From NCBI RefSeq assembly GCF_024139115.2, contig NC_085141.1, positions 378,478,995 to 378,542,994 of the forward strand: a stretch of DNA of 64,000 nucleotides, in the 5' to 3' direction. Positions 21,163 through 33,701 of this stretch are shown here, one piece after another; positions within the stretch are counted from its first letter, which is position 1, and the number at the start of each line of letters is the position of its first letter. The notes beneath the pieces were generated by a model. It did not search any database. It worked only from the letters and a program-made list of their open reading frames with translations, and was not told the DNA's origin. Position numbers and translations under genes: made by a program. This stretch comes from Armigeres subalbatus. Its lineage: Eukaryota > Arthropoda > Insecta > Diptera > Culicidae.

Positions 21163-22512
21163 TGGAGACGGAAGGGGAATTAAAACTGTTTATTTTTAGC
21201 TTGGCGTAAATCAAACATCTTTTCTAAAACTATTTTACACAGAATTGTGTGAAAACTTTCATACGGCCGTGAACATTATTCTGAATGTTGTAGACAGCAG
21301 GAGTACATTGGGCATGATGCTAACATAAAGAAAAAAATTAGCACTGAAATGAAATAATGGAACTTTATATAAGTTCAATGTTTTCTGTTTTTGTTCCGAA
21401 TTTAGAACCTTTATATTTACCAAGATTACCTGACGGAAATTGTATTTAGAAATCGTCTCGTCAGTAACTTATTTTAAAGCAGGTGGGGCGGTAGTACAAT
21501 TGCTTCTAAATAGTTTTGCCCACAGACATCCACAAAAGCCAGCAAAAACAAAAATATCTTATTACGCATAAATAGTATCAACAGCTACATTTAACTTTCT
21601 TTGGCAATGTTTATTTTTATTCTGTTTGATTCATCGTTTTGTCAAAACTCATTGAGGAACACGGTGTGTTTATTTCATCATTTATCCTCAACTCTTCGTG
21701 TCTGACAAATGCATTCGATGCAGAGTAGAAACACAAAGAGGACTCACTGCGTTGTGGAAGAGAAAGAATGAGCGATAAGCGAAACACACTCTCTGCGGTT
21801 TTTTTGAGGAGTGCAAAAGACACCCACATTTCGACTACTCTGAGGAGTATGCCAGCCCTGCGTAAAATTAAATCAAGCTGTTCACTTATTAAATCTTCTC
21901 GATAGGTTTGAAATGACACCAAATAATTCAGTTTCGTTAGAAATAAACTATCTTTGGTATGAGTTGATTTACACGTGTGATTTTTTGACAATCGTTTTGA
22001 CTCTCCGCAGCTCCCAGCTCTACACTGCTAGAAAAAGTTTACACACAAAAGACTTTAAAGAAAATATCTCGAGCAACATATGATTAGGGCCGAAAAATGC
22101 TGAACCGAAAAAAATGAGGTTCAAGTTTTCTATGACTAATTTATTGCAGTTGGCACTGAGTTCGCCAAATGCACGAAGTTGCAGCAAACATGCAAAAGAG
22201 CTTGCATACAGTGTTACTGATTAATTTATCTTTCAAGAATATTATGTTATAATCGAAGTCATAATGATTTGTCATTTTATTTAAGCAATATATAATGAGC
22301 TCTTACTCCACATTTAAAATATTGTGATAGAAAGTTATTTTTTTTACAGGAAACTATGATAAAACTAATAAATAAAGTGCCAATGTTTGACATACTTCCC
22401 CTGAAAAGTAAGTAAAACATGTTAGCACCACTGTTCCGATGTACACACTTTTTTTTTTCCTCGTTTGTCGGGTGAAGATCACTGCGTCCAGATTTTAGGA
22501 CTATTGTGATAT
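21163..22512. other. Intergenic, no supported gene
   Basis: Mostly AT-rich. At about 22017-22055 it holds a second copy of CTCTACACTGCT(A)GAAAAAGTTTACACAC, seen also at 19660, which is probably a MITE terminus. The 124-codon minus frame at 21617-21991 matches nothing I recognise. Confidence 0.4.
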
Positions 22513-22960
22513 CCCGGATAAAAATTTACAGTACCTTGTATGGTTTGAACCAATAGAATACTGTAGATTGTATGGGAAACAAAACAATCTACTGTACATT
22601 TATTGTAGATTGTTACCGGTGGAAAAACACATATATTGTATATACCTTAAAACCACAATAAACCCTAATGTTACCAATGCATTCTATAATATTTTTATTG
22701 TCCGCCAATGTTAATAAAAAGTTTGATCAAAATTTAAAATTATTCTATTTTGTTGATAAGAAAAACATGTTTGATGTTAAAAATTATATGATTTTTAAAA
22801 TATATATTATATCGAAGCAACAGTTGAAAACCATAAAATAACAATAACTTTCATTTTTGACTTTTTTTTAATTTTCAGTATCATCATAGTATTATAAATC
22901 CTAAAATGTTACTATAGTTAATATTAGTTAATATTAATAATAATATTTTACAAATTAAAA
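22513..22960 (+). repeat. AT-rich repeat with CCCGGATAAAAA terminus
   Basis: It begins CCCGGATAAAAATTTACAGT and continues with TTGTAGATTG and TTTTATTG motifs. The matching inverted terminus (TTTTTTATCCGGGA) occurs at 28352-28366. It looks like one end of an AT-rich MITE family. Confidence 0.45.
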
Positions 22961-24067
22961 AAAAAAATTTGATTTATCATTTTTACTCGAAAGATAACTA
23001 GTTCCATTTTAACGTGTAATCGTCAACCTATGACGTATCACTTCGAATCGCATTTGTGTGAATTTTTGTGTTTTTATTTTATGGTTACTGCTAAAATTAA
23101 AAACCAGAAAATCTTCCCGTTTGTGCTCTTTAAAGTAAAACGTACACCGTGGTCGGCACACACAGAAAAAAAAAATTGTGCTTTTAAGAAAATTGCACTG
23201 TCATTTCAAAAGTTACTCAGTTTTGGTAATTTTGAGTAGCGAAACTTTTATTTTCAAAATAAAACTTTTAATTTGAAAGTTTTTTTCTGAACGAAAAATT
23301 GTGATTTCCAAAGTCAAAATTTTTCATTTGACAGATAAAAAATATTTAAATAGTATCCAAATATTCCTGAAGTTTGGCAACACTTGCTAAAAATAATATC
23401 CATTTGGCAACTAATTGTCCACCATAATAATAGTTCCCGCTTCGGGAGAAAATTTATTTCGATCCACTCCATAGTTCGGTCTAGTTTTTTGCCTTATTCA
23501 AAACTGCAGTCCCATCAACACAGATTATACCGGTGTGCAGTTCCTCCCGGTGGAATTTCAATAATCGCATCCGCCGTAAGGACAAGGTAAATAAACTTGA
23601 AAAACAAAAAAATGACGTGATTGAAGACGGATTTCCCATTCGAGAATCTAATTATATCATATTTTTATTGTCTCTACAGTGAATTAAAACCCTCATCGGC
23701 ACTTCAAGTCTCCGATCGTACATTGGAACGCATTGGAACTCCATTCATCGGTAAGACTATACTTCCGTAAGACTACACGACTGACGGGAAACTCTCATCA
23801 GGATAGTTCACTATATGTACATAACAGCACCACCGACTACATAAAAATGCCGGAGCGTGAAATTTGACACATTCCATCAAACCTGCTGCGAGGTGCCGAG
23901 TACCAGTGCTTCTATCTCGGTTTCTGTATTGGGATACAAAAACACACTTCTACGATATGAAGCTGGTTCGCAGGGGCGCCGGACATTATTCATTTGATAA
24001 GGTAAATAAAAACTAGAACGGATAGACGTCTGAATGTAAATATTATCAATGCAGTAGAAACCCAAAA
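22961..24067. other. Intergenic; possible untranslated exons
   Basis: Splice-like boundaries appear at ACAAG|GTAAAT (about 23586), CTACAG|TGAATT (about 23681) and CATCG|GTAAGA (about 23752). They could be 5' UTR exons of the broken DCUN1D3-like gene downstream, but no frame supports this. Confidence 0.25.
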
Positions 24068-24191
24068 TGTACGATTAGCGCAGTTGGATTTTTCTCACAA
24101 TCCGTACGCTAAACCTAACTTCGGAAGTGGTGCGCTCTTTTCATCTCATACAGCGTATCAATTCGGCTAATTCGGTTTTCTACTGAATTGA
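24068..24191 (-). repeat. Fragment of the 6691-7354 TIR element family
   Basis: Shares ATTTTTCTCACAATC and TTCGGAAGTGGTGCGCT, and ends TACTGAATTGATA like the other copy. Confidence 0.65.
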
Positions 24192-24309
24192 TATTATATC
24201 CCTTAAAACTCTGTTATTGACTGTCTTAAGCAATCTGTTGCCGTAAACGGAACAAGGAACCACAAAGTATACTAATCATGATCGATCAAATTTGCTCTTA
24301 TTCTTTCAG

Positions 24310-25142
24310 GTGGCACGGCCCCAACAAAACGGAAGCTGTCTGACGTGCTTCAAATCGCCAGCAAATGCGACGGCGAATAACGTGGAAGAGATTTCCGGGG
24401 TGGTAGCCGGACCGGAAACGGCTATCACCGACACGGAAGCGGCTGTTAACGGAACGGATTATTTACTAGCTACCAGCCCAATACGTTTGACCTCAATGGG
24501 TTCTGAAAGGAAAAGCGGGAGTTTAAAAAAAACGAATGGATTACTTAACGGGAACATAAACGCACTACCGGATCGTGGCAGTTTTCCAGGCAAAGATCTC
24601 GCGACGCAAATCTCCGACAACGATCTGAACAAGCTGTTCGAGGAGTACAAGTATGGCCAGGAGGACGCAATCTTATAAGAAGGCATCGAGCGGCTGTGCT
24701 ATAATATAGGTTATAAGCCAGACAACTCCACCATCCTGGTGCTGGCGTGGCCTCTGGACGCATCCCAGATGTGTCAGTTCACCAAGTCGGATTTCATCCA
24801 GGGCCTGCAGAAGATAAACGACGCCGACATCGACGACATCAAGCTCCGGCTGGAGCAGATGGTGGAGAAGCTGAAAACCGACTCCGAGGACTTCAAGCAT
24901 CTGTAAAGATTCACATTCCGGTTCGGTCTGTGGCGGTTGGTGTTCACTTTGTGGATACCTGTGATGTTACACAGTACGATGATACCGAAGCGTGGCCCAG
25001 TTTATTCGACGACTTTGTCAAGTACGAACAGGAACAGTTGAAGCTGGCCAGCTCAAAGAATTTGGAGGGTGGCGGAGTTGACGGCACCGATGGAGTAGAA
25101 ACCAGCGTTAGGGTCCCGGAGTACGACAACAATAATTCATAG
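24310..25142 (+). pseudogene. DCUN1D3-like (DCN1-like protein 3), broken
   Basis: DCN1-like proteins promote cullin neddylation; the type-3 forms start with a myristoylated Met-Gly-x-Cys. Here NGSCLTCFKSPAN stands where such a start is expected, with the Met codon lost. The potentiating-neddylation domain follows: DNDLNKLFEEYKYGQEDAIL, stop (TAA at 24676), EGIERLCYNIGYKPD, LVLAWPLDASQMCQFTKSDF, then a second stop (TAA at 24904) and RFTFRFGL. Two deletions remove the middle of the domain around WRLVFT, and the tail resumes in another frame with EAWPSLFDDFVKYEQEQLK. An AG acceptor-like site precedes 24310. It may be a decayed gene copy or a retrocopy; I saw no poly(A) tail. Confidence 0.8.
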
Positions 25143-26229
25143 TTTCGCAGTTCGAGGACAGCGCCATCAGATGCAAATCCCCGCACACAAAAAATGCGTT
25201 TCAAAATCTTTATTGCCTTTTGCTGAATTTCGTAGTGCTCGCGCGTGCGTTTAATGATCTCATATTTTTTTTATGTTTTCACCAACCATAAGCTTTCTGC
25301 ACTCATGTCCATTGCATTTCGAACACACTTAAATTACTTAGAAAGGTTATGTTTTAGATATTATTTAGAAGTCCCTACAAATGAACAAGAAGAGGTCATA
25401 GCAATGCACAGTATGATTAATATTATTATTTTTGTGTTTACTCATATAGATCGAACATTTCGACTACTTTAATGTTGAAGCAGCAGAAAGCATGCATTTT
25501 CTGCGTTTGTCTTGTGTACAGTAAATTTTTTTGCTAAATTCTGTAAGAAAACAAATTTCATATCAGCTCACTAATGTTGAAGACGATGATAGAGAAGATC
25601 GATACAGTATCGAGTATAAAAAATATGTACTTACTATGTAATCAGTTCATGCTTACTTGCTATTTATATTCAGGAGAAAAATCTTATAAATAAATGTTTC
25701 GAATGCTTGTTTATTATTCGTGCAGTTCCATTTAATTTCACTATACTTGAAATCAAGTATATTGAAATTAAATGGAACAGTGAATTCGTTTCATAAATAA
25801 CATTTTTGATTGAAAAGAAAACTATGAACCTAAATATACGCATAACTTTCATTCTGAAAGCGACAATATTCAATCTGAATAGCAAAAAACACACTTAAAT
25901 TTAAGAAGAAAACTTGTAATTTGCTCATCGTGGAACAACATTTTTTTGTTGGTAAATTTAACAGTCGATTACTTTCTACTGAAAATCACTAACTAAAATT
26001 CTTATTTTTACCAACGTTTCTCTTAATTTTACCAACGATTTTTTTTTGTGTGCAACCTCTTGGCCTCTTCCTACTCGACACACGGTACCTGGTGATATTA
26101 CAGGTATGTTGCATGAAATTCGAAATATTCTCTGTAATCTTTTTTTAGCTCAATATTACAGCTTATCCTGCTGAAGCAATTCATAATTTGGGTATTGCTG
26201 TTCGAAACATTGTTGATGTGAACGATTTA
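25143..26229. other. AT-rich intergenic with a hairpin at 25725-25778
   Basis: GTTCCATTTAATTTCA (25725) is complemented at 25763-25778, forming a stem around a smaller inner stem. No gene is seen. Confidence 0.45.
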
Positions 26230-27110
26230 CCGATGGAGCAATCAGGCACACCATTTCCCGGATACGCCCGGTTCCCGGATCGCTCCACATGCGGAGCCGG
26301 GTATTCAGATGTCACCGGTTTCGGTCTCATCTGCCTTTGTTGACCACAACTGAGTGTGCATCCCATAACGATACAAGCTTTCACAGTTCCAGACAGCTGA
26401 AGGTGTCCGACATCCTTATACTTAAGCGCATGGTTCCACCAAAGCAAAACCCCAAACAACACATAGTTCAAATACTGCCACAAGCACTGCTTTCGAAAGT
26501 GGACAGCAGTCAGTCGCTAGTGGATTGAACCCCGTCCGGTTCTTCAACAACATCGTCGGTCATGCATACCTGATTTATAATGGGAAAACGCAAGGATCGT
26601 CTTCTGGCAGAAACACCCCATGTGACGCCATCATCCAGTTCCCGATCTCGATTTTCTGGGGCTTCATCCAAAATGACATCCTTCTTGGCTTCACTGAATC
26701 CCGGCCGATGGGAACACCAGTCGTCATCTTCTCCGTCGCACTATTTGAATTCATCCTTTGCGAAGGACGGTTCAAATGCATTGGCTAAGAGTCAGTCTAA
26801 TTCTGACAACAGTAATTGCTGCCGTTAACCGAGAAAAGACAAGTCAGTGAATCGCATCACCTTCGTCAATCGTTACTCGACGGATGGCGTTGCGGCAACA
26901 AGTAGTGCGGAACATCCGGCTTGTTCGATTCTATCCAAGTAGACGGGTAAGTGAGGTACTACTTCCGTTATTATTTTTTGTTTACTCTATAAAGTTTTTG
27001 TTCTTACAGCGTTCATAAAAAGAGATAAAAAGCTAGATGAAAACCAGAGTAACTGCATGTCAGCTCTGAAAGAGCTTCAAGATACGATCGAAAGTGACTT
27101 CAAAGGCAGA
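26230..27110 (+). other. Unrecognised coding-like, probably decayed sequence
   Basis: Less AT-rich than its surroundings. From 26580 a frame gives a Ser-rich sequence (MTSFLASLNPGRWEH, SSSSPSHYLNSSFAKD) that runs through a stop at 26826 to NRITFVNRYSTDGVAATSS and another stop. A GTAAGT donor-like site at about 26947 and a TTCTTACAG acceptor near 27009 are followed by CMSALKELQDTIESDFKG. I do not recognise the family. It may be a pseudogene of a host gene. Confidence 0.3.
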
Positions 27111-27790
27111 CGAAATGGCAAACCACTACGGTTTGATGCGTGTTATGTTGAGCTACAAAGTCTTTGCCAACCTTCCGCTGGATGCTAACTTCTCGTGCTA
27201 TGTGACGCCGACCATTAACCGTGCATCGTTCATTGTATTTGTGCCAAAGTTAAATGGATGCGTTAGACAGTTGCAGCAGTTCCCAGTCAACGTGCATAAC
27301 TTTTCAGCTGACTTTGGAAGCCATTCGAAAACAGTGTTCTTAAATTTTTCAATACGTACCAGCTGTAGATAAAGCCTTTCTCTCGAATGAAATAGTTCAG
27401 ACATTAAGTGATTATGTGTATCTAGCAGTATCTAACTTTCAATGACACCCCGAGTGTGCACAAATCTACGTCAAAGAAAGGAAGGCACCGTTAAGATAGA
27501 TTAATTAAATTAAATTAAAACTTAACTTAAGAAAAAAAATAAAATTAAATTGAAATTAAATTTAACATTTCATAAGACGAGTTAGTACTATCTCACCCAT
27601 TTCCACCACTTGATTGTAACTTCAACATAAACGCCGTCTTCAGTGCCTCGTACTAAACTCAGTGTCTTTTCATGCACTATTCCTGCGCTATACAATTTAT
27701 TAATTGAATTAAAATTAATAGGAATAAATCAAAATTAAACCAAAAGTGAAGAAGATTAAATTTGAATTAAATTCAAATTAAATTTACAGT
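27111..27790. other. AT-rich stretch, no gene seen
   Basis: Contains ATTAAATTAAATT-type runs at about 27500-27780. The open frame 27094-27372 has no recognisable product. Confidence 0.4.
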
Positions 27791-28366
27791 GTGATTTTTT
27801 GTTCTATGATATATTTTATTATAGGAAAAAATCCACATTTCCTGTGAGATGCAAAAAATTATTTATACCATTACAAAATATCATTACATTTTATAATATG
27901 AATTCATATATTATAAAATGTAATGATGTTTTGTAAAGATGTTATTAAAATAAATTGTAAAATATTAGATTTTACTGAATTTCTATTGTAATAACAGAGA
28001 AAAATTTATTCTTAATCCGATTGTATTTCTATTGGAAAACAATAAAAAAAGTAAGGAAAAACATTTAAAACACACTGTTTTCTATTGTTTCATTCGTAGA
28101 AATCATCCCATTGAAGAACCGTAAAATCAATTGTTTTGCTCTGAATTTTGTATGGAAAATTTTCAAAAATTTTATTGTAAAGATACATAACAACCCCTAT
28201 TTTTTATTGTAAAAGTCCCATTTACCATTGATTTTATCGTGCAAAACAATTCATTCTTATGCAATTTTATAGTAAAATTTCCATTACATTCAGTGGTAAA
28301 TATTTTGTTCCAAATGGTGTAGTAACAGTAAAATTTATGATTCTTCAATGATATTTTTTATCCGGG
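27791..28366 (-). repeat. AT-rich repeat with TTTTTTATCCGGGA terminus
   Basis: Rich in TTTTATTGTA and CAATAAAA motifs and ends with the complement of the 22513 terminus. There is an internal hairpin at about 27880-27940 (ATTACATTTTATAATATGAA and complement). Confidence 0.45.
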
Positions 28367-28479
28367 ATACCCTTTTGCTGTGAAATACGCAAGTTATCTC
28401 AGTAACATGTTTGTCACTGAGATACCTTGGTATCGACTGAACTCAAGACCATCTATTATTGATGAATAGAGATCCTGAG

Positions 28480-29413
28480 TTACAGTATGTGACTCCCCCA
28501 TTCGGGCGAGACTAGCTTTATGAAGCCAACCACGTCCTTGGGGGATAAGATCCATATGTCAGCAGGCCCTAAAAAGGGCTTGCTGAGAATTTTTAACCTA
28601 CATTGGGTAAATGCACTGCAATAGCAGAGGATGTGTTCTGATGTTTCTCTCTCCTCGTCACAGAAGCGGCAATTTGAGGTTCGGATTGCTCCGATCTTTT
28701 GTAGATGGTATCTGCTGGGGCAGTGTCCAGTTATTAGACCGGTGTGGATGTTGAGATCCCTTTTGTTGAGACCTAATAGTTGTTGGGTTTTCTTGGGGTT
28801 AATCGTTATGAGCCTTTTGGATTGGCTCGTATGGGGAAGTGCATTCCAGTTTGATGTGATTTGACTGACCATATATTTGTTCAGTTCCATTTTTACAGAG
28901 CAGTCTGAGATCCCGCAGAAGGGCTCAGGGCCAATGAACCTTTCATTAGATCCATTCCTGGCTAGCTCATCAGCAATCTCGTTTCCCTCTAGACCCGTAT
29001 GTCCTGGGATCCAATATAGGTAGATTCTACTAGCTTTGAGTTACAAGTGTAGTTATTAAGCGACTTAAGTGCCGCTTGGCTGTCAGAGAAAATACATATT
29101 TTGCAAATCTATACTTTCTCCTCAGGCATAATAACACGCATTCTAATATTGCATATATTTCCGCCTGAAATACTGTGGGCCACTGTCCTAAGTGGACAGA
29201 AATTTTTGTTGTAGGGCCATAGATTCCGGATCCTGTCAGATTATTCATTTTCGAACCATCTGTGAAGAAATTTATAGAGCCTGTTGGAACGCTGGGTCCA
29301 CCTCCTTCCCACTCCTGGCGGGAAGGAATGAACACATCGTAAGGTAAATCATAATTGACTACCGTTTCCATCCAGTCACTACAAATTCCTATTGCGGGAT
29401 TTATGGTAAATTC
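28480..29413 (-). pseudogene. R1/LOA-like LINE, RNase H and C-terminal zinc region
   Basis: The minus-strand sequence continues from the RT at 33840-34774, from which it is separated by the Ty3/gypsy insertion. RNase H: INFFTDGSKMNNLTGSGIYG and VFQAEIYAILECVLLC. The frame shifts at about 29040 and resumes at 28890 with GLITGHCPSRYHLQKIG and the CRFCDEERETSEHILCYC zinc-like motif. Excision of the LTR element with one ATTT restores the junction frame. Confidence 0.82.
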
Positions 29414-29417
29414 ATTT

Positions 29418-29551
29418 GTAGTGGAAGAATCATAGTAGGCAAATATTGAGATGTCAGATAGTGAGAACCAACACTTAATTATTGTAACACAGAACACTCA
29501 AAGACACCGAATAAAGCAGACGTTATACATGAATGCTCCCTTGTTACTTCA
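29418..29551 (+). repeat. Ty3/gypsy 5' LTR
   Basis: 134 bp. It differs from the 3' LTR at one base (A in GTAGTGGA versus C) by my reading. It contains AATAAA (about 29510). Confidence 0.9.
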
Positions 29552-29645
29552 ATTTCAGAAGTGGGATGAACCTGAAACTCTGAACCTGTAAAGTCGTAAA
29601 GATTTTTTTTATCTGGCGCAACAGAAGTTTTTTTCAAGACCAGAA

Positions 29646-32600
29646 ATGTTTCAATCAGGCGTCATCCAAATGTTTCTGCACCCTGAGGATGTACGAAATT
29701 TAATTCCCGAGTTCAATCCAAAAATGACAACAACAGAAAAATGGTTACGGAAGATTGCAAGTTTAGGAAGTATGTACGGTTGGGATGAACGTGCTGCACT
29801 GCATTATGCAGTAATGCGATTAGGACCGGTTCCAAGAATATGGTTTGAAAGTATTGAAGAAAATATTACTGCATGGGCTGATTTCAAGCAACGTATAATA
29901 CGAGCGTTTCCTACTAGAATAGAATAGATGAGGTGGATGTTCACATTGAGTTGATGAAGCGGACGAAGAAGCCGAATGAAAGTTATGAAAATTTCGTTTA
30001 TGAAATCGTTTCCAAAGCAAGAATTGTTGACCTGAGCATAACAGTTATAATCAAGTATATAATTAATGGCTTATTGGACTTTAATTTGAGGATGGCTCTG
30101 AGTACTATGAAATTTGCTGATGTGGAATCCTTACTGGATGCAATCTTACGTTATGAAAACCAGATGCAGATGCGTTCATCGCTACAAGATTCAAGTAACA
30201 GAAGATGTTATCCATGCGGAAGTTTAAATCGTGCGACGCAGGACAGGCTTCAAAGTAGTCAACAAAATTCTCATTCTCGGGATGTTGGTTGGCAGCAATC
30301 GAATACTCGAAACGTTGCAGCGTGGTCATGCTTCGACGGAGGAATTATCAATGAAGAACAATGTTCTACACGAGTAACACAACACAATCACGGTAGGGTT
30401 AGTATAGAACAAGTATATTTCAACATTTTAATAAGAATTAATAATCATTTAATTAAATCAGATGCTTTATTTGATACAGGTAGTCCTATATGTTTAATCA
30501 AAAGTAGTTTTGTTTCAGATAAAATTCAATATCATAAAACATTTTCAAATTCATATGTAGGTTTAAATAATTCAAAACTGAATATTTTGGGTATTTTTGA
30601 TTCAGAAATTGTAATTGATGATTATATTTATAATTTACAGTTCAAGATTGTGCCAGATTCCACAATGCGCCCGATGTGTATTTTGGGATCGGATTTCGTT
30701 AAGCGCAATAACTTGATAGTTGGGTATGACGATCGAACATTGCAATTTGCAGTCAAAAACCAATTAATTACAGAAGCTTCTTCGAAGTCGGTGACTTGTG
30801 CAGATTATCCACTGTTTGAAATTAACAATATAGAGGTAAGTACAGACACATTCTTGAAAACTGACGTGGATCTATTAGATATTGGTGATGACGGAACTTC
30901 ATTAACGGATATACGAAGCATCAAATCTCTATTCCTTGATAAATATAACAACAGTCGTTTAACTCCATCTAATCTAGATTTATGTTACTCAATGAATATT
31001 GAACTAACAGATAAACGACCATTCAATTTTTCACCGCGACGTTTGTCACATAGCCAAAAATAGAAGTTGAATCTCAAATTGATAAATTATTGAAAGACGG
31101 TGTTATTAAAGAGAGTAATTCACCTTACGCTAGTCGAATAGTTTTAGTAAAGAAAAAGGATAAATCATGGAGAATTTGTGTGGATTACAGGGAATTGAAC
31201 AAGATTACCGTTAAAGATAGATACCCTTTGCCGATAATTGAAGAACAATTGGAGAGTTTAAAGAATGAAAAATATTTTACTACATTGGATTTAAAGAACG
31301 GTTACCACCATCTTCATATTGATAAAAATTCACAAAAATTTACTGCTTTTGTAACACATGTAGGCCAGTTTGAATACACACGCGTTCCGTTTGGACTATG
31401 TAACGCCCCTCTGCGTTTATGAGATTTATAAATACAGTATTCAGCATCTTTTAAAAAAAGGCAAAATCAAAATTTATATGGACGATATATTAATCGCAAC
31501 TGAAACAGTTGAAGAACACTTGGAAATTTTGAAAGAAGTTTTTCAAATTTTGAATAAAAATCATTTGCAACTACAATTGAGCAAATGTTCATTTCTTAAA
31601 ACTAGAATTGAATATCTTGGATATAAAATTGATGAATCAGGTATTCGACCAAGTGATAGACACATTGAATATATTAAAAAATTTCCAGTTCCCAAAAACA
31701 TCCATGATGTGAATAAATTCATTGGTTTGGCTAGTTACTTCAGAAAATTTATCGCAAATTTCTCAAATTCCTCTATATGATTTATTGAAAAGAGATAAAA
31801 AAGAATTTCATTTCAAAGAATCAGAATTCACAGCATTTGAAACTCTAAGAGACAAATTAATAGCTGACCCCGTTTTGAAAGTATATTCTCCTTATGCCAG
31901 AACAGAACTTCACACTGACGCCAGTTCTCATGGATTCGGTGGTGTTCTGATGCAAGAGCAAAAAGATGGAAAGTTGCATCCAATTATGTATTATAGTCAA
32001 AGAACAAATAGTCATGAAGCAAAATTACATTCATTTGAGTTGGAAACACTAGCAGTGGTCAACTCTATTAAGAGATTTCATATTTATTTTCAGGAATCAA
32101 GTTTACTATTGTTACTGATTGTATTGCTTTAAAAGAAACTTTAAAAAGAAAGATATTAATGTTAAAATAGCACGATGGGAGATTTTTCTATCAGAATATG
32201 ATTACGACATAATACACAGAAATTCAATTCTCATGAAACACGCTGATGTTTTATCTAGAATTCCAGAATTATGTTTTATTGAGGATGAAAGTAATTCTTT
32301 TGAACGGGCTATAATTGCAAGTCAAGTTCAGGATTCTAATATAGAAGCAATTCGTCAACTGTTAGAAACAAGAGAACACAAAGATTTTGAATTAAGAAAT
32401 GGAATTGTGTACAAGAAAACCAAACGAAGCCGCTTGTTGTTTTACGTTCCCAAAAATATGATTGATCAAGTTTTAAAAATGTATCATGACGATTTTGGGC
32501 ACTTTGGCAGTGAAAAGGTATATGAAAATATAATCAAGTCTTATTGGTTTCCCAAAATGAAAGAAACAATATCAAAATATATAAAAAACTGTTTGAAGTG

Positions 32601-33685
32601 CATTGTATTTTCAAAGAAAAATTTCAGTAAAGATGGTCTTTTAAATCTAGACCAACATTTGAAAAAGGCGTAACAGCCAAAAATTATTCCTTCTGATTCC
32701 TTGTCCACATACATAGCTATATATGTGGACGAAGAATCAGAAGGAATAAATTTTGGCTGTTACGCCCTTTTCAAATGTTGGTCTAGAAATATAATAGATA
32801 AGGGGAGTGTACCATTTCATACTGTGCATATTGACCATTACAGACCTTAACGGTTTATCCAATTGTAAATATAAATATGTGTTTGTTGTTGTTGATGCTT
32901 TCTCTAAATATTTAAAATTATACCCTTGTAAAACTACAAATACAAGCGAAGTACTAAAGCATCTAAGGTTGTATTTTTCTAATTATTCATTACCTATTCA
33001 ACTAGTCTCAGATCGCGGAAGCTGTTATACATCAAATAGTTTTGAAGAATTTTTAAATGACTTCAATATTAAACATATTCTTACAGCTACTGCTTGCCCT
33101 CAAGCTAATGGTCAGGTGGAGAGGTTCAACAGGATACTAACTCCAGTTTTAGCCAAATTAGTAGACTCGAATCCTAGCAAAGGTTTTACTCCTATTTTGC
33201 AAGATGCAGAAAATTTTATCAATAATTCTTTTTGTAGATCGATAGCTAATACTCCTTCACAAGTTTTATTCGGAATTAATCAACGTTACTCAGCTAATGT
33301 AGATATTGAAAATGTTTTAAATGCAAACACATAAATGCAAAGAGATTTGACAAAAATTCGCGAAAAAGCTATAGCGGTTAACAAAGCCGTTCAAATTTAC
33401 AATAAAAAGCAATATGACTCTAAGTGTAAAACCACATCAGTTTATCAAGAAGGTGATCTTGTATATATACCACATCATTCGAATTCCGGTAGGTCGTCAA
33501 AACTGAAACCGCATTTCAAAGGACCTTATGTGGTTAAGAAGGTTCTCGCGAATAATCGTTATGTTATTAGTGACATAGATGAATACCAACTATCTCGTCT
33601 GCCATTCACGGGTATATTTGATCCAACCAAAATGAAATTATGGAGAACGGAAGTCGATCAGACACATCGGGGGCGATGTGTTTGA
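29646..33685 (+). pseudogene. Ty3/gypsy gag-pol, with at least five frame changes
   Basis: Gag-like sequence runs from 29646, shifting frame near 29930. The protease has DTGSPICLI at about 30476. RT fragments follow: a stop near 31063, then WRICVDYRELNK at about 31170 and DLKNGYHHL at about 31290. The frame breaks near 31420, and the catalytic IYMDDILIA box is at about 31473. RNase H has HTDASSHGFGG near 31912. The integrase zinc part (H-H-C-C, HDDFGHFGSEKV...CLKC) is at 32480-32620. The integrase core has VVVDAFSK, SDRGSCYTS and NGQVERFNR (D, D, E). A palindrome at 32647-32786 disrupts the link between them. Catalytic residues are present, but no single reading frame is left. Confidence 0.9.
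32647..32786. repeat. 140-bp palindrome within the integrase region
   Basis: CTAGACCAACATTTGAAAAA at the left is exactly complemented at the right. The arms of about 70 bp meet at about 32716 within GTCCACATACATAGC. The left arm is integrase-coding; the right arm is its inverted copy with about 5 differences. Confidence 0.9.
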
Positions 33686-33701
33686 TCAGGATGGCCGAGC
33701 T

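Noticed and set aside
24292..24678. An intact short protein starting at the Met at 24292
   Set aside because: That Met lies in the pyrimidine-rich acceptor-like tract; homology to the DCUN1D3 N-terminus begins later, and the frame then hits a stop inside the conserved domain.
26181..26483. 100-codon minus-strand frame with a hydrophobic start
   Set aside because: It overlaps the plus-strand coding-like stretch, has no known motif, and is short enough to occur by chance.
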